Counted from the stretch's first letter, positions 18,562-28,162 are shown. The stretch: 64,000 nt of DNA from DASQPR01 sp963724705 (GCA_963724705.1 CAVRVS010000004.1:558001-622000); one strand, 5' to 3'. Notes: a model not told the origin generated them from the letters alone. Made by a program: numbers and translations.

Positions 18562-19317
18562 ATGGATCTCCAAATCGCCAGCCTGGTCGAGCGCCCTGAC
18601 CTGGCCGCAGTTTTCGACGAATTTCCGGACACCTGGCCGGAATTTATGTATCACGACATTGTGTCGGCGGTGCTCTTCGATCAACTCTTGCGAGCACATC
18701 CGGAATCCAACATTATCGCGATCGATCCGGCGCAACCATCGCAGCCGCTTGCGCGCGCCTGCGCTGTTCCGTACTCGTGGCCGGGAGACCTCGACGACGG
18801 CCTACCGCCGGGTGGATATGATCATGTGATCCTCCATGGCGCTGCCGACCAGGCCGCGAAACGTGCGCGCGGCAAGCTCGCGGCGGCCCTGGAAATAACG
18901 GTCCGGCCGGATCGACAGGGACACGGGCTCTCCGGCGTCGTGCTGGAGGCGCTGCGGCGCACTCTCGCCAATCTCGGCTATACGAGCTTGGTAGCCCCGG
19001 TGCGGCCCAATCGCAAGCACGAATATCCAACCGAGCCGATGGACGCATATCTGCGTCGCGTACGCCCGGACGGTCTGCCTGCCGATCCGTGGCTGCGCAC
19101 ACATGTGCGAGCCGGCGCGACGATTGCCGGCATCGCACACACCTCGATGACGGTGACTGCCCCACTCGACGATTGGCGACGCTGGACCGGCCTGCCCTTC
19201 GATGCGGACGGCCCGGTGATCGTTCCGCTAGCGCTCGCGCCTGTCCGCTGCGACGTCGCCCAGGACGTGGCGGCCTACGTCGAACCCAACGTGTGGGTAC
19301 ACCATCGGTTGGATTGA
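18562..19317 (+). CDS. GNAT-family N-acetyltransferase-like protein
   Basis: A 251-residue protein of an actinobacterial family annotated as GNAT acetyltransferases. It starts MDLQIASLVERPDLAAVFDE, has an acetyl-CoA-type segment (EITVRPDRQGHGLSGVVLEAL, with R/Q-x-x-G-x-G/S) and ends with the conserved YVEPNVWVHHRLD. Substrate unknown. ATG 18562 is chosen because it begins the conserved region; the frame opens earlier at 18472. The ~290 bases upstream, shared with the divergent GGDEF-EAL gene, are locally A/T-rich but I see no clear site in them. Confidence 0.78.
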   Translation: MDLQIASLVERPDLAAVFDEFPDTWPEFMYHDIVSAVLFDQLLRAHPESNIIAIDPAQPSQPLARACAVPYSWPGDLDDGLPPGGYDHVILHGAADQAAKRARGKLAAALEITVRPDRQGHGLSGVVLEALRRTLANLGYTSLVAPVRPNRKHEYPTEPMDAYLRRVRPDGLPADPWLRTHVRAGATIAGIAHTSMTVTAPLDDWRRWTGLPFDADGPVIVPLALAPVRCDVAQDVAAYVEPNVWVHHRLD

Positions 19318-19375
19318 TCGGTCCGCCACTCGTGTCGCGTCCGATGCGGCCGATACCGCCGGGAAGAGCCGTACC

Positions 19376-19408
19376 ATATCCGGATATCGCATTTCAGCTA
19401 CGGATATC
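19376..19408. promoter_or_regulatory. Palindrome and repeated CGGATATC boxes upstream of the MMPL gene
   Basis: ATATCCGGATAT (19376-19387) is a perfect 12-base palindrome. The half-site CGGATATC recurs in direct orientation at 19381-19388 and 19401-19408, exactly 20 bases (about two helical turns) apart. This lies 114-146 bases before the MMPL start. The arrangement suits a dimeric repressor binding cooperatively, as TetR-family regulators often do at exporter genes, but no regulator gene is adjacent, so the binder is unknown. Confidence 0.5.
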
Positions 19409-19521
19409 TGCCGCGGCGTTGAGTGGCCGGACGTGACGTTCGGAGGATCTGCCGAGCCGGGCAGCCGCACAGGTCCGATGGCGCCGTGCCTCGCGACCGG
19501 GAACGCCGATCGGAAAACGTC

Positions 19522-21669
19522 ATGACTGGGAAAGTCGTCACGATCCTCACCGGCCGACGGATCAAGTACCTCGTCGTCCTGTTCTGGGTGCTGCTTGTCG
19601 CGGCCGCCGGCCCACTCGCCGGCAAGCTCGCCGGCGCTGAGAAGAACGACGCGAAGTCGTGGCTGCCCGGCAGCGCGGAGTCGACGAAGGCGCTCGACGC
19701 GCAGGCCGCCTTCGTCTCGCCAAACACCATCCAAGCAGTGGTGGTCTACGAGCGACCCTCCGGCTTGACCTCGACCGACCGAGCGCACATCGCCGCCAAT
19801 GCCCAACAATTCCGCACGTACCCGGAGATCGACGGCACGGTCGCCGGTCCGATTCCGTCCAACGACGGCCAGGCCGCGCAGATCATCGTTCCGCTGAACC
19901 TCGGACCCAACGGCTGGGACAAGGCGGCCGACATCGTCGACCGGATGACCGCCACCGCGAGATCGGGCAGTAACGGGATGTCGGTCCACGTGACCGGGCC
20001 GGCCGGAAACGCCGCCGACTCCAGTAAGGCGTTCCAAGGCATCGACAGCTCGCTCCTGTTCGGCGCGGCCGCCGTGGTGATCATCATCTTGCTGCTCACG
20101 TACCGGAGCCCGACCTTGTGGTTGCTGCCTGTCATCTCGGCCGGAGTGGCCCTGACGATCGCGCAGGCACTTATCTATCTCCTCGCGAAGCACGCCGGAC
20201 TGACCGTTAACGCACAGAGCGCCGGCATTCTCACTGTCCTCGTTTTCGGCGCGGGGACGGATTATGCCCTGTTGCTTGTCGCCCGCTACCGGGAAGAACT
20301 ACGCCGCCACGAGGATCGGCACGAGGCGATGGCCGTAGCGCTGCACCGCGCTGGTCCGGCGATCATCGCGAGCGCCGGTACGGTCATCGCCGGCTTGCTG
20401 TGCCTGATGGTCGCGGAAACGAACTCCACCGCGGGCCTCGGTCCCGTCTTGGCGATCGGCGTCGTGGTCGCGCTGGCCGTGATGATGACGTTGCTGCCCG
20501 CCCTGCTCGTGTCCGTCGGCCGGTGGATCTTCTGGCCCACCCGCCCAACTGTTGGCTCGGCCGAACCGACGACCCGCGGCTTCTGGGCGCGGGTCGGCAC
20601 GCGCATCGCACGGCGGCCGCGCACCACCTGGGTCAGCACCGCGATCGTGCTGGCCATCATGGCAGTCGGCATCATTCAGCTCGACGCGAACGGCCTGACC
20701 AACAAGGAGTCGTTCCGCGGCAACCCCGATGCCGTCGTCGGCGAAGAGATTCTGTCGCGCCACTTCGCCGCTGGATCCGGCACGCCGGTCGTCGTGGTCA
20801 GCGGCGCCAACCAAGCAACAGAGGTCCGAGCAGCGTTCGCCGCGACCGACGGCATCGCCGCCGGCAGTGTGACGCCACCGCGAACCGCAGGTGGTACCGC
20901 GCTGATGGAGGGAACGCTGACCAGTCCACCGGACAGTCACGCCGCGTACGACACGATCAACCGGGTACGCGACAACGTACACGCGGTGCCGAATGCCGAC
21001 GCTCTGGTTGGCGGCACAACGGCGACGAACCTCGACGTCCAGGACGCCGCGCGGTACGACCGCAATCTGATCATCCCGATCGTGCTTGCCGTCGTACTGA
21101 TCATCTTGGGGCTCCTCCTGCGCGCGATCGTCGCGCCGCTTGTCCTGGTCGGGACCGTCGTGCTCTCCTTCGCGGCCGCGCTCGGGGTCAGTGCGCTCGT
21201 GTTCCGGCATATCTTCGGGTTCGCGGGCGCCGACAGCTCGTTGCCGCTGTTTGTGTTCGTATTCCTGGTCGCGCTCGGCATCGACTACAACATCTTCCTG
21301 ATGACCAGGGTGCGCGAGGAAGCCCTCCGGCACGGGACGAGACGTGGAGCCCTCATCGGGCTCGCGGCCACCGGCGGTGTGATTACCTCGGCCGGTCTCG
21401 TCCTGGCCGGCACATTCGCCGTACTGGCTACATTGCCGTTGACCCAATTCACCGAGATTGGGTTCGCGGTGGCCTTCGGCGTGCTGCTCGACACGCTCGT
21501 GGTCCGGTCGGTGCTCGTTTCCGGTCTCACCATGGATATCGGGCGCCACATGTGGTGGCCGAGCAGGCTGGCCGACAAACGCGACCCGGTCGACACGACG
21601 ACCGCCGAGGAACCCGACGTAGTGCCGGGCCATGCACGGCACGCCGCATCCGAGGTGACGGGTCGATAG
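19522..21669 (+). CDS. MMPL-family (RND-type) membrane exporter
   Basis: A 715-residue transporter with two similar halves, each starting with one membrane segment, then an extracytoplasmic domain, then five membrane segments. Typical motifs are VLVFGAGTDYALLLVARYREEL in the first half and FLVALGIDYNIFLMTRVREEA in the second, the proton-relay Asp-Tyr pairs of MMPL proteins. Members export lipids, drugs or pigments using the proton gradient. ATG 19522 gives the usual N-terminus (ILTGRRIKYLVVLFWVLL); the frame opens earlier at 19423. It stands alone with a likely operator upstream, so the substrate is unknown. Confidence 0.9.
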   Translation: MTGKVVTILTGRRIKYLVVLFWVLLVAAAGPLAGKLAGAEKNDAKSWLPGSAESTKALDAQAAFVSPNTIQAVVVYERPSGLTSTDRAHIAANAQQFRTYPEIDGTVAGPIPSNDGQAAQIIVPLNLGPNGWDKAADIVDRMTATARSGSNGMSVHVTGPAGNAADSSKAFQGIDSSLLFGAAAVVIIILLLTYRSPTLWLLPVISAGVALTIAQALIYLLAKHAGLTVNAQSAGILTVLVFGAGTDYALLLVARYREELRRHEDRHEAMAVALHRAGPAIIASAGTVIAGLLCLMVAETNSTAGLGPVLAIGVVVALAVMMTLLPALLVSVGRWIFWPTRPTVGSAEPTTRGFWARVGTRIARRPRTTWVSTAIVLAIMAVGIIQLDANGLTNKESFRGNPDAVVGEEILSRHFAAGSGTPVVVVSGANQATEVRAAFAATDGIAAGSVTPPRTAGGTALMEGTLTSPPDSHAAYDTINRVRDNVHAVPNADALVGGTTATNLDVQDAARYDRNLIIPIVLAVVLIILGLLLRAIVAPLVLVGTVVLSFAAALGVSALVFRHIFGFAGADSSLPLFVFVFLVALGIDYNIFLMTRVREEALRHGTRRGALIGLAATGGVITSAGLVLAGTFAVLATLPLTQFTEIGFAVAFGVLLDTLVVRSVLVSGLTMDIGRHMWWPSRLADKRDPVDTTTAEEPDVVPGHARHAASEVTGR

Positions 21670-21810
21670 CGGGCCGGACCTTGTTGATTGGCGGCACATG
21701 AGTGGCTTCCCACCTCGGTCTCAGGCTCGTGATAGGTGGGGTGTGCGCTACTGGTACGCGGCGGGGGGCCGCGATGCATCGGCGGCTGCGCACGTGTTGC
21801 CAACGATGGG

Positions 21811-23361
21811 ATGTCGGTGGGGCGGCAGTATCGCGTTGTTCCGCGCACCTCCGTTCATGCGGTTTTGATTGCGACCGGTGTCGCCGTCGTAACGTGTCTC
21901 ACGCGGCTCGGCTCACAACCGTTGTCGTGGGATGAGGCCGTGACGGCTAACGCCGGACGCCGTTCGTGGACCGCCTTGTGGACGCTTCTCGGGCACACCG
22001 ACGCCCCGCTGGGGGCGTACTACGCGGTCATGCACCTGTGGATCGACGGCATCGGCCTGGTCGGCGTCCGGGCCGACGAGTTCTGGCTGCGGTTGCCCTC
22101 GGCGGTCGCCGGGATCGGAACGGTGGCCCTGACGGCGTTGCTCGGCGCACAGGTGTACGGTCCGGTCCTCGGCGCGGCAGGTGGATCGTTGCTTGCGGTC
22201 CATCCGCTGTTTGTGTTCTACGCACACGACGCTCGTCCGTACGCGTTCGTGACCTTGCTGACGACGGCTGCTACCGTCGTGCTGCTGCGGATTCTGCGCA
22301 CGCCCGACTGGCGATATCTGGCCGGCTACGCCGTGCTGGCAGTGTTGGCGTTGTCCATGCAGGTTCTCGGCGCCGCTTTCGTGTTGGCCGCGCATGCCGG
22401 TGTCGCGGCCATTCGGGGTCGCCATCGCGTTCGGCTGCTTACGACGATCTGCGTACCGTTGGCAGCGGCCGTGCCGCTCGTGCTCGTCAGTCGACGACAA
22501 TCCGCTGAAGTCGCATGGATTTCCGGGCTCAGTTCATCGTCGGTGGGTAGCTTCCTCGTTCGTATCGTCGGCGGCGGCGCGGCGCTGCCGGTCGTATGCG
22601 TCGTTCTCGCGCTCGGGCTCGGAACTGTGATCCGCCGACAGGGTCTCGGTATCGAGTCCGCCGCCCTCGTCGGCTGTGCCGTGGTGCCGATCGTCGGTGT
22701 TATCGCGCTGAGCGCCTGGCAGCCGTTGTTGGTGCCACGGTACGTTCTCGTGGCGGTGCCAGCGTTGGTAGTTGTCATGGTCGCAGCCTTCGCCGGTAAG
22801 CGCGTGCCGCCGCGGATTGCTGGAGCTCTGCTGGCGGCGATCGCTCTCGCCAATGCGGGTGGGACGATCGTGCAGGACGCTCAGTCGTATAAGTACGAAG
22901 ACTTCCGGGCGGCGGCGTCCCTCATCCGAGGCACCGCCCGCGCCGGTGACGGCGTGGTGTTCCTTCCACCGTCGTATCGGGTCGGAATGGAGCCGTACCT
23001 GGGCGACGCTGGCACCGCTCATAGGCTCCCCTCCGATGTCGCGGTCAACGGTGCCTCCACGCCCTACACCGGCGCCGCGATTGGCGGAAGCGAGATCAAC
23101 GCCGCGTCGATCGGCGCCCGCATCGATGCCGAGCGACGGATTTTCGTGATCGGTTCCGGTCCGGTTCCACGGGTGCACTCTCCCCGCGACGGCGCGCTTG
23201 CGGATGTGGCTGTCGCGAAGGAGGTCGCCTTGACCCATAACTACAGCCTGCTATGGATTCGTCGATTCGGTGATGTCACCGTGTCGTTGTTCCGTCGGGA
23301 CCGACTATCGGCGACTCCCACGGACACCGGATTGGCGCTCCGAGGCCGGGCTGTCGCCTGA
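21811..23361 (+). CDS. GT-C / family 39-like membrane glycosyltransferase
   Basis: A ~516-residue polytopic protein with about 9-11 hydrophobic segments. The first extracytoplasmic loop carries the acidic motif SWDEAVTANAG, the Asp-Glu pair expected of polyprenyl-phosphate-sugar-dependent mannosyltransferases, followed by HTDAPLGAYYAVMH. The C-terminal ~150 residues are hydrophilic. It probably transfers a sugar from a lipid carrier to a protein or envelope glycan outside the membrane. ATG 21811 is favoured (GATGGG just upstream); the frame extends to 21736. A hairpin follows the stop by seven bases. Confidence 0.8.
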   Translation: MSVGRQYRVVPRTSVHAVLIATGVAVVTCLTRLGSQPLSWDEAVTANAGRRSWTALWTLLGHTDAPLGAYYAVMHLWIDGIGLVGVRADEFWLRLPSAVAGIGTVALTALLGAQVYGPVLGAAGGSLLAVHPLFVFYAHDARPYAFVTLLTTAATVVLLRILRTPDWRYLAGYAVLAVLALSMQVLGAAFVLAAHAGVAAIRGRHRVRLLTTICVPLAAAVPLVLVSRRQSAEVAWISGLSSSSVGSFLVRIVGGGAALPVVCVVLALGLGTVIRRQGLGIESAALVGCAVVPIVGVIALSAWQPLLVPRYVLVAVPALVVVMVAAFAGKRVPPRIAGALLAAIALANAGGTIVQDAQSYKYEDFRAAASLIRGTARAGDGVVFLPPSYRVGMEPYLGDAGTAHRLPSDVAVNGASTPYTGAAIGGSEINAASIGARIDAERRIFVIGSGPVPRVHSPRDGALADVAVAKEVALTHNYSLLWIRRFGDVTVSLFRRDRLSATPTDTGLALRGRAVA

Positions 23362-23368
23362 GCGCCGC

Positions 23369-23384
23369 CGGGCCAAGGGGCCCG
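23369..23384 (+). terminator. GC hairpin after the glycosyltransferase gene
   Basis: CGGGCC (23369-23374), loop AAGG, GGCCCG (23379-23384): a perfect 6-bp stem beginning seven bases after the stop codon at 23361. There is no T tract, as is common for actinobacterial terminators. Position supports a terminator. Confidence 0.55.
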
Positions 23385-23610
23385 CGTCGATGCGGACGAC
23401 CTGGCGCTAGTTACGCTTGCGGCGCTACAGGGTGATCTGCCGTGACGCAGATCCGGTGGCGACGGTACGTCCGGCCTATCGAGGTCGAAATGGACGCAAT
23501 ACTCGACGTCGCATCTCGCGTGCATATCGAGACGTCTGCATCGGAGTCGACGACGTCTGCGGGTAGTCCGACGATAGCTGCGGGCAGTCTCACGACATGA
23601 GGAGGAGCGA

Positions 23611-23910
23611 ATGGAGTTCTTGGTCGACATGGTGACGACCGTTCCACCCGGTACGTCAGACGCCGATGTCGTGGACATCCGCGCGCGGGAGGCGGCTCAC
23701 TCGGCCGATCTGGCCTCCGACGGCCACCTGTTGCGGTTGTGGCGCCCACCGCTGGCGCCGGGGGAGTGGCGGACCTGGGGTCTCTTCAGTGCCGACGACG
23801 CCGATCAATTGGAGCAGGTGCTGGCGTCGATGCCACTGCGGGTGTGGCGCAAAGACACCGTCACGCCGTTGTCGCCGCATCCGAGCGATCCGGGCCGGCC
23901 GACACCGTAG
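23611..23910 (+). CDS. Muconolactone delta-isomerase-like small protein
   Basis: A 99-residue ferredoxin-fold protein starting MEFLVDMVTTVPPGTSDADV, with REAAHSADLASDGHLLRLWR and a central WGLFSADDADQLEQVLASMPL, the pattern of the muconolactone isomerase family. Classical members act in catechol breakdown, but many stand-alone homologues have no known reaction, and no other catechol genes are here. GAGGAG just before ATG 23611 fixes the start. The ~250 bases upstream hold only the hairpin after the previous gene. Confidence 0.82.
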   Translation: MEFLVDMVTTVPPGTSDADVVDIRAREAAHSADLASDGHLLRLWRPPLAPGEWRTWGLFSADDADQLEQVLASMPLRVWRKDTVTPLSPHPSDPGRPTP

Positions 23911-23995
23911 CGCCCTACGCGGCACCGTCCGCACGTCGCCACCGGACGCCACGGTCGGCGGCGACGTCAGGAACATAGCGATTCGACCGCGCGAG

Positions 23996-24036
23996 CGGGG
24001 ATGGCGGCGGTCGGTTTCCCTTTGCCGTCATCCCCG
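23996..24036. terminator. Bidirectional terminator between convergent genes
   Basis: CGGGGATGGCGGC (23996-24008) pairs with GCCGTCATCCCCG (24024-24036): 12 Watson-Crick pairs plus one G-U, with a 15-base pyrimidine-rich loop. It sits between the ends of the isomerase-like gene (plus) and the beta-propeller gene (minus), so it can serve both. Confidence 0.65.
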
Positions 24037-24046
24037 CGGAGGCGGG

Positions 24047-25191
24047 TCAGCTGGCGGCGATGCCTTCGCCGCCGACCGAGCCGGGCACTGTGACAGAGCC
24101 GATCGCGGTGAGACCGCCGTCGGCGCCGATCCGGAACGCGTCGACGACGCCGTTGGCGCCGGCTTGCACGTAGAGGAACCGGCCGTCGGAGCTGGTGGTC
24201 GCATCGACAGTGCCGGCGTCGGTGGCGGTGTTACCGAGCGCGTGCAGGGTTCCGTCGCCGTGGTCGGTGTATCCGGACACGGTGGCGCTGCCGGCGTTGG
24301 AGGCGTAGAAGTGCTTGCCGTCGGTGGCCACCCAGCACGTTGCGGCTTGGCCGGTCGCGGCCTCGTCGATCGCCGTAAGGGTGCCGTCGTGGTGCAACGC
24401 GAATGACGCGACCGCGTTCGGGCCTGCCTCGGCGACGACGAGGTTCGACGTGGGCGTCGAAGGCGAACGCGAACGGGACAGCGCCTGGTTCGAGCGTTGA
24501 CCGTCGGGCGCGCGGAGGGACCGCCGATGGCGTTGACGGCGTACACATCGATGTCGTTGCCGTTGCCCTTGGTCGTGACGACGAGTTGTGAGCCGTCCGG
24601 CGTGAACGCGATCTGCGCCGGAGTGTTGGTGAATTCCGGCGTCAGCGTGACGTCGAGGCCGAGGCTGCGCTGCCACGACGGAACGCGTACGAGGGTGCGT
24701 CCGATGCGTACGTAACCCTGGATGGAACCGCCGTCGCGGGCGTTGAGTACGTAGACCAGGTTGCCGTGAACGGCGATGCTGACGGGGAACGTACCGCCCG
24801 AGGAGATGATCTGTCGGCGTACGAGCCGGTCGCCGTGCACGTCGAAGACGGTCACGGTGTTGCTGCCGGCGTTGACCGCGTAGAGCAAGCCGTGTACGCG
24901 GTCGAGGACGAGCGAGCCTTGTGAGGCGGTGTGGTCGACGACCGAGCCGGCAAGGACTCCGCCTCGGCCGCCGGTGGCGTACGTACCGGCCGGCGTCAGT
25001 GTGCCGTCGGTCGCGGCGTCGTAGGCGACCACGCTGTTGCCGGCCGTGTTGTCGGTTTCGACGAACACCGTACGGTATGCGTGGGCAGGCTCGGCCTGTG
25101 CGGGGGAGGCGAACAGTGCGGCGGCGGCATCGGCAAGGCCGGCGCCGGCGGCGATGCGGGCGAGTGCTCGCCCGCGGGTGCTGGTGCGCAT
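24047..25191 (-). pseudogene. Secreted beta-propeller (YVTN/lactonase-like) protein, two apparent frameshifts
   Basis: The protein has an export signal (ALARIAAGAGL ... ALFASPAQA, cut near residue 32) and repeated propeller blades: YRTVFVETDN, LVLDRVHGLLYAVNAGSNTV, VSIAVHGNLVYVLNA, IAFTPDGSQLVVTTKG. After NAIGGPSARPTVN the frame is lost, but the homology continues in the second frame (EPGAVPFAFAFDA) and then the third (NLVVAEAGPNAVASFALHHDG to the end, GGEGIAAS). One extra base near 24490-24496 and one within 24452-24454 explain this; corrected length about 380 residues. Such proteins bind or hydrolyse small ligands outside the cell; function unknown. AGGAG precedes ATG 25191. It lies just downstream of an ECF sigma/anti-sigma pair and may be its target. 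Confidence 0.8.
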
Positions 25192-25297
25192 GATGCTCCT
25201 GTCAACCGGTGGGATCTGGACACTGGGTTGGTATCGACCCAGGCCGCCGTCTTACCGCCGGGCAGGTGCCGGTCAGGACTTCGTAAGGGATATAACG

Positions 25298-25513
25298 TCA
25301 GCCGTTAGATATCGCGGCGAGAAGGCCGTCGAAGTCGGTCCCACATGGTCCGCACGCTCGCAGGTGCACCGCGACGCCCGGAAACCGGATCGCTGGATCT
25401 TCACCGGCGGATATCAACTCGACGTACATGTGGAGGACGCGCATCGCTTCGTCGCAGCCCACGTCTCGCGGATCGGTACGAAGGAAGCGGTCGAGCCCGG
25501 GCCAGTCGGTCAT
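25298..25513 (-). CDS. Small zinc-type anti-sigma factor (ZAS-like)
   Basis: A 71-residue protein with a Cys near residue 20 (DVGCDEAM) and HLRACGPC, the H-x3-C-x2-C signature of zinc-binding anti-sigma domains. It overlaps the sigma factor stop by four bases (ATGA), the usual coupling of sigma and cognate anti-sigma genes. There is no membrane segment, so it would act in the cytoplasm, perhaps as a redox or metal switch (inference). Confidence 0.78.
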   Translation of the reverse strand: MTDWPGLDRFLRTDPRDVGCDEAMRVLHMYVELISAGEDPAIRFPGVAVHLRACGPCGTDFDGLLAAISNG

Positions 25514-26173
25514 GGGTGCCTCGGCGGGTCGTCGGTCAGATATCCATTAGCGGCGAGTGCGGCCCGCAACTTACGGCGCGCGTCGAACAAGGTCTTGTAG
25601 ATCGCGTTGCGGGTGCTGCCAAGCTCGACGACGAGAGCGTCGAGCGGGATCTCCTGCACCACGATGGCCACGAACACCCGACGTTGCCAATCGGTGAGGT
25701 CCTCGTCCACTGCGCGACGGATTTCCGCGGCGAGCTCCTGTGATTCCGGTACGCGTGCCGGATCGACGCCGAAGCGGTCCGGTAGCTGATCCCACTGCTC
25801 GACGTCCACACTCACGCTCGGATGGCGCCAGAAGTGACGTCCGACCTTCGAGGAGACCTCCAGGATCACGAACCGATACGCCCACGTCGTGAACCGGCTC
25901 TCACCACGAAACGTGTTGAGCTTCGCGGTGATCGCGACAACAGCATCCGCGGCGGCCTGATACGCGAGATCGTCCAGTTCGGGACCGGCGATCCGCAGGA
26001 CGCCGCCGCGACGGCGCAGCTCATTGCGCGCCACCCGCAGCAGCATCTCGTGCAGCTGCGACAATCGCCGCCTCACGTTCGCGTCCATCGCCACTCAGGT
26101 CATCGACCCACCGCACCGAGTCCTCGTCAAGACCGACGGGGATGCCATCAACGGAGGGTTCCGGAGCGACCAC
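25510..26173 (-). pseudogene. ECF-type sigma-70 factor, one apparent frameshift near its N-terminus
   Basis: Region 2 is visible in GPELDDLAYQAAADAVVAI and FRGESRFTTWAYRFVILEV; region 4 in LTDWQRRVFVAIVVQEIPLDALVVEL followed by GSTRNAIYKTLFDARRKLRAAL. A 194-codon frame starts at ATG 26094, but its first residues are not conserved. Upstream, in the neighbouring frame, SVRWVDDLSGDGREREAAI leads naturally into QLHEMLLRVARNEL, so one extra base near 26052-26062 probably splits the gene; the true start would be about GTG 26173 (220 residues). If 26094 is really used, the protein is just shorter. It directs transcription of an unknown regulon and is followed by its zinc anti-sigma factor. Confidence 0.8.
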
Positions 26174-26331
26174 GGCGCCCACTGTAACCTCGCCGACGGA
26201 TCGGGCGATCGTCACGCATCGGCAGCGGCCATCCGCGCAATGTCCGAGGCCCAATCGTCGGCACGCGATCTTCGGGGAAAGAAATGTCGAGCCGACCGTA
26301 ACGCCCCGGCGTCTGTTGGACACTCACCATC

Positions 26332-27186
26332 ATGATCGAGCGTAAGAAACGGCTGCCCCTCTTCTGCGACACGGCGATGGCCGCGCGTATCGAACGGGTC
26401 GAGGCGCAGCTCATCGCCTTAGCGAACGAGGCGGCCCGGCGTCGTCGGACGGACACGGCCGGTTTCGTGATGCGAGTAGCCGGTGGCGTAGCGAGCTTTG
26501 CCGAGGCCGGTTCGCCTTTCAACAAGGTCGCGGGGCTCGGCTTCCGCGGCGCTCCGAGCGCGGCCGACCTCGACCTCGTCGAGCAAGCGTTTGCCGCCCG
26601 CGGCGAGCCTGTCCAGATAGAGCTCGCGCACCTTGCCGACCCGTCGATCGGTGAGATGCTGACCGGACGGGGATACCGGCTCGTATCGTTTGAAAATGTG
26701 CTCGGCCGGGCCCTCCACGACGAGCCCGAGCGCGTCACGCCTCCCGGCATCGAGGTCCGGCCAATCGGCGATCACGAGTTCGAAGCGTGGCTCGACGTCG
26801 TCGTCGACGGCGTTGCCCATCCGGACACACAAGGCGCACCCACCCACGAGACCTTTCCCCGGGACGTCGTAGAGAAGGCCGAGCGCGATTTCGTGGCCGC
26901 CGGCGTCCGGCCGTACCTGGCGTTGCGCGACGGGGTTGTTGCCGGCGGGGGGAGCCTTCACCTGGCCGGCGGAGTCGCGCAGCTCACTGGCGCCGCTACC
27001 GCGCCCGCACACCGCCGGCGGGGCGTCCAAACGGCGTTGCTCTCGGCCCGGCTCGCGGACGCCGCGGCCGCCGGCTGCGACATCGCTGTCGTCACCACAC
27101 AACCGGGATCAAAGTCCCAGCAGAACGTGCAGCGGCGTGGCTTCGACCTGCTGTACACCCGGGCCAGTCTCTTGAAGCGACCGTGA
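26332..27186 (+). CDS. GNAT-family N-acetyltransferase
   Basis: A 284-residue protein with a C-terminal GNAT domain. The acetyl-CoA loop is LTGAATAPAHRRRGVQTALLSARL (R/Q-x-x-G-x pattern), preceded by GVVAGGGSLHLAGGVAQL and followed by VVTTQPGSKSQQNVQRRGFDLLYTR, the usual last strand. The N-terminal ~120 residues resemble the partly degenerate N-domain of two-domain acetyltransferases. Substrate unknown. It is divergent from the sigma factor gene. Confidence 0.85.
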   Translation: MIERKKRLPLFCDTAMAARIERVEAQLIALANEAARRRRTDTAGFVMRVAGGVASFAEAGSPFNKVAGLGFRGAPSAADLDLVEQAFAARGEPVQIELAHLADPSIGEMLTGRGYRLVSFENVLGRALHDEPERVTPPGIEVRPIGDHEFEAWLDVVVDGVAHPDTQGAPTHETFPRDVVEKAERDFVAAGVRPYLALRDGVVAGGGSLHLAGGVAQLTGAATAPAHRRRGVQTALLSARLADAAAAGCDIAVVTTQPGSKSQQNVQRRGFDLLYTRASLLKRP

Positions 27187-27285
27187 AGTGACCCTGACGC
27201 GATCGAGGGGGAGCGGGTGAAGGTGGCGACATCGGCCGCGCCATCATGGAAAAGCACGGCGTGAGCGTTGCCCGAGGAGACCAGC

Positions 27286-28059
27286 ATGTCGAACCAGCAG
27301 CGGATCGGAGAGCTGCTCGCCGAGGCGGCAGAGACCCACCACCGCGTCTACCGGTACACCGACGGCGCCGATCCCGACTGGGCCACGTGGTATGCCAACT
27401 GGCTCATCCATCGCTCTCCGCTGCCCGCACTCCTCGGCCACGCACCGATCAGCAGCGAGCTGGTCTGGCTTCTGGTCGACCTTGACCGCCGTTACACCGC
27501 AGACCGGCCCGACGAGAGTTGGGAAGCCTTTTACGCCAACGGGATTGCGGCGCATCTCGGCGGAACCGGGGACGACATCGGGATCGCCGAGTACGCGGGT
27601 TCTCGGGAGGAGTTACGGCAGCTCTTCGCACTCGCCGACGACTCGCCGGCCCAGATCGAGTCGTACCTGCGGGACGGCCGGGTTTTGGTCGCACGCCGGG
27701 GCAATGGCATCATCGCGCACCTGCAGCTCGTCGACACCGACGAGCCCGCCGTCGCGGAGATCAAGAACATGGCGGTTCGGGCGGATGAGCAGGGACGGGG
27801 AGTCGGCGCGCGATTGGTCGACGCAGCACTCGAACTCGCGCTAGCTCAGAACCGAAGCGCGGTCGTCGTGGCCACGGCGGCGGCGGACACCGGCAATCTG
27901 CGTTTCTACCAACGACAGGGCTTCCGGTTCCGATCGGTCGAACGCGACGCCTTCACGCCGGCAGCCGGATACCCAACTGGTACGAGCGTCGACGGCATAC
28001 CGCTGCGCGATCGGATCTGGTTGGACCGGCCGGTCGGATCGGCGGCGTCGCTCGGATAG
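27286..28059 (+). CDS. GNAT-family N-acetyltransferase with N-terminal helical domain
   Basis: About 257 residues. The C-terminal half is a GNAT domain: IKNMAVRADEQGRGVGARLVDAAL (acetyl-CoA loop R-G-V-G) and TGNLRFYQRQGFRFRSVERDAF. The N-terminal ~95 residues (RIGELLAEAAETHHRVYRY, WATWYANWLIH) form a separate helical part also found on its own in other bacteria. GAGGAG precedes ATG 27286. Substrate unknown; no operon partner. Confidence 0.83.
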   Translation: MSNQQRIGELLAEAAETHHRVYRYTDGADPDWATWYANWLIHRSPLPALLGHAPISSELVWLLVDLDRRYTADRPDESWEAFYANGIAAHLGGTGDDIGIAEYAGSREELRQLFALADDSPAQIESYLRDGRVLVARRGNGIIAHLQLVDTDEPAVAEIKNMAVRADEQGRGVGARLVDAALELALAQNRSAVVVATAAADTGNLRFYQRQGFRFRSVERDAFTPAAGYPTGTSVDGIPLRDRIWLDRPVGSAASLG

Positions 28060-28162
28060 CGAGGGCGAGGCCGCCCGCGTCGCCGCGAAGCACGGTCGAG
28101 GTCGAAACGGACACCTGATGCGGCCGCGGAGTTGGCCGTGCTCCAGAGTCCTCCGTCTGCGC

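Noticed and set aside
20299..21699. Open minus-strand frame of 466 codons opposite the MMPL gene
   Set aside because: Antisense to membrane segments; charged, repetitive translation typical of a shadow frame.
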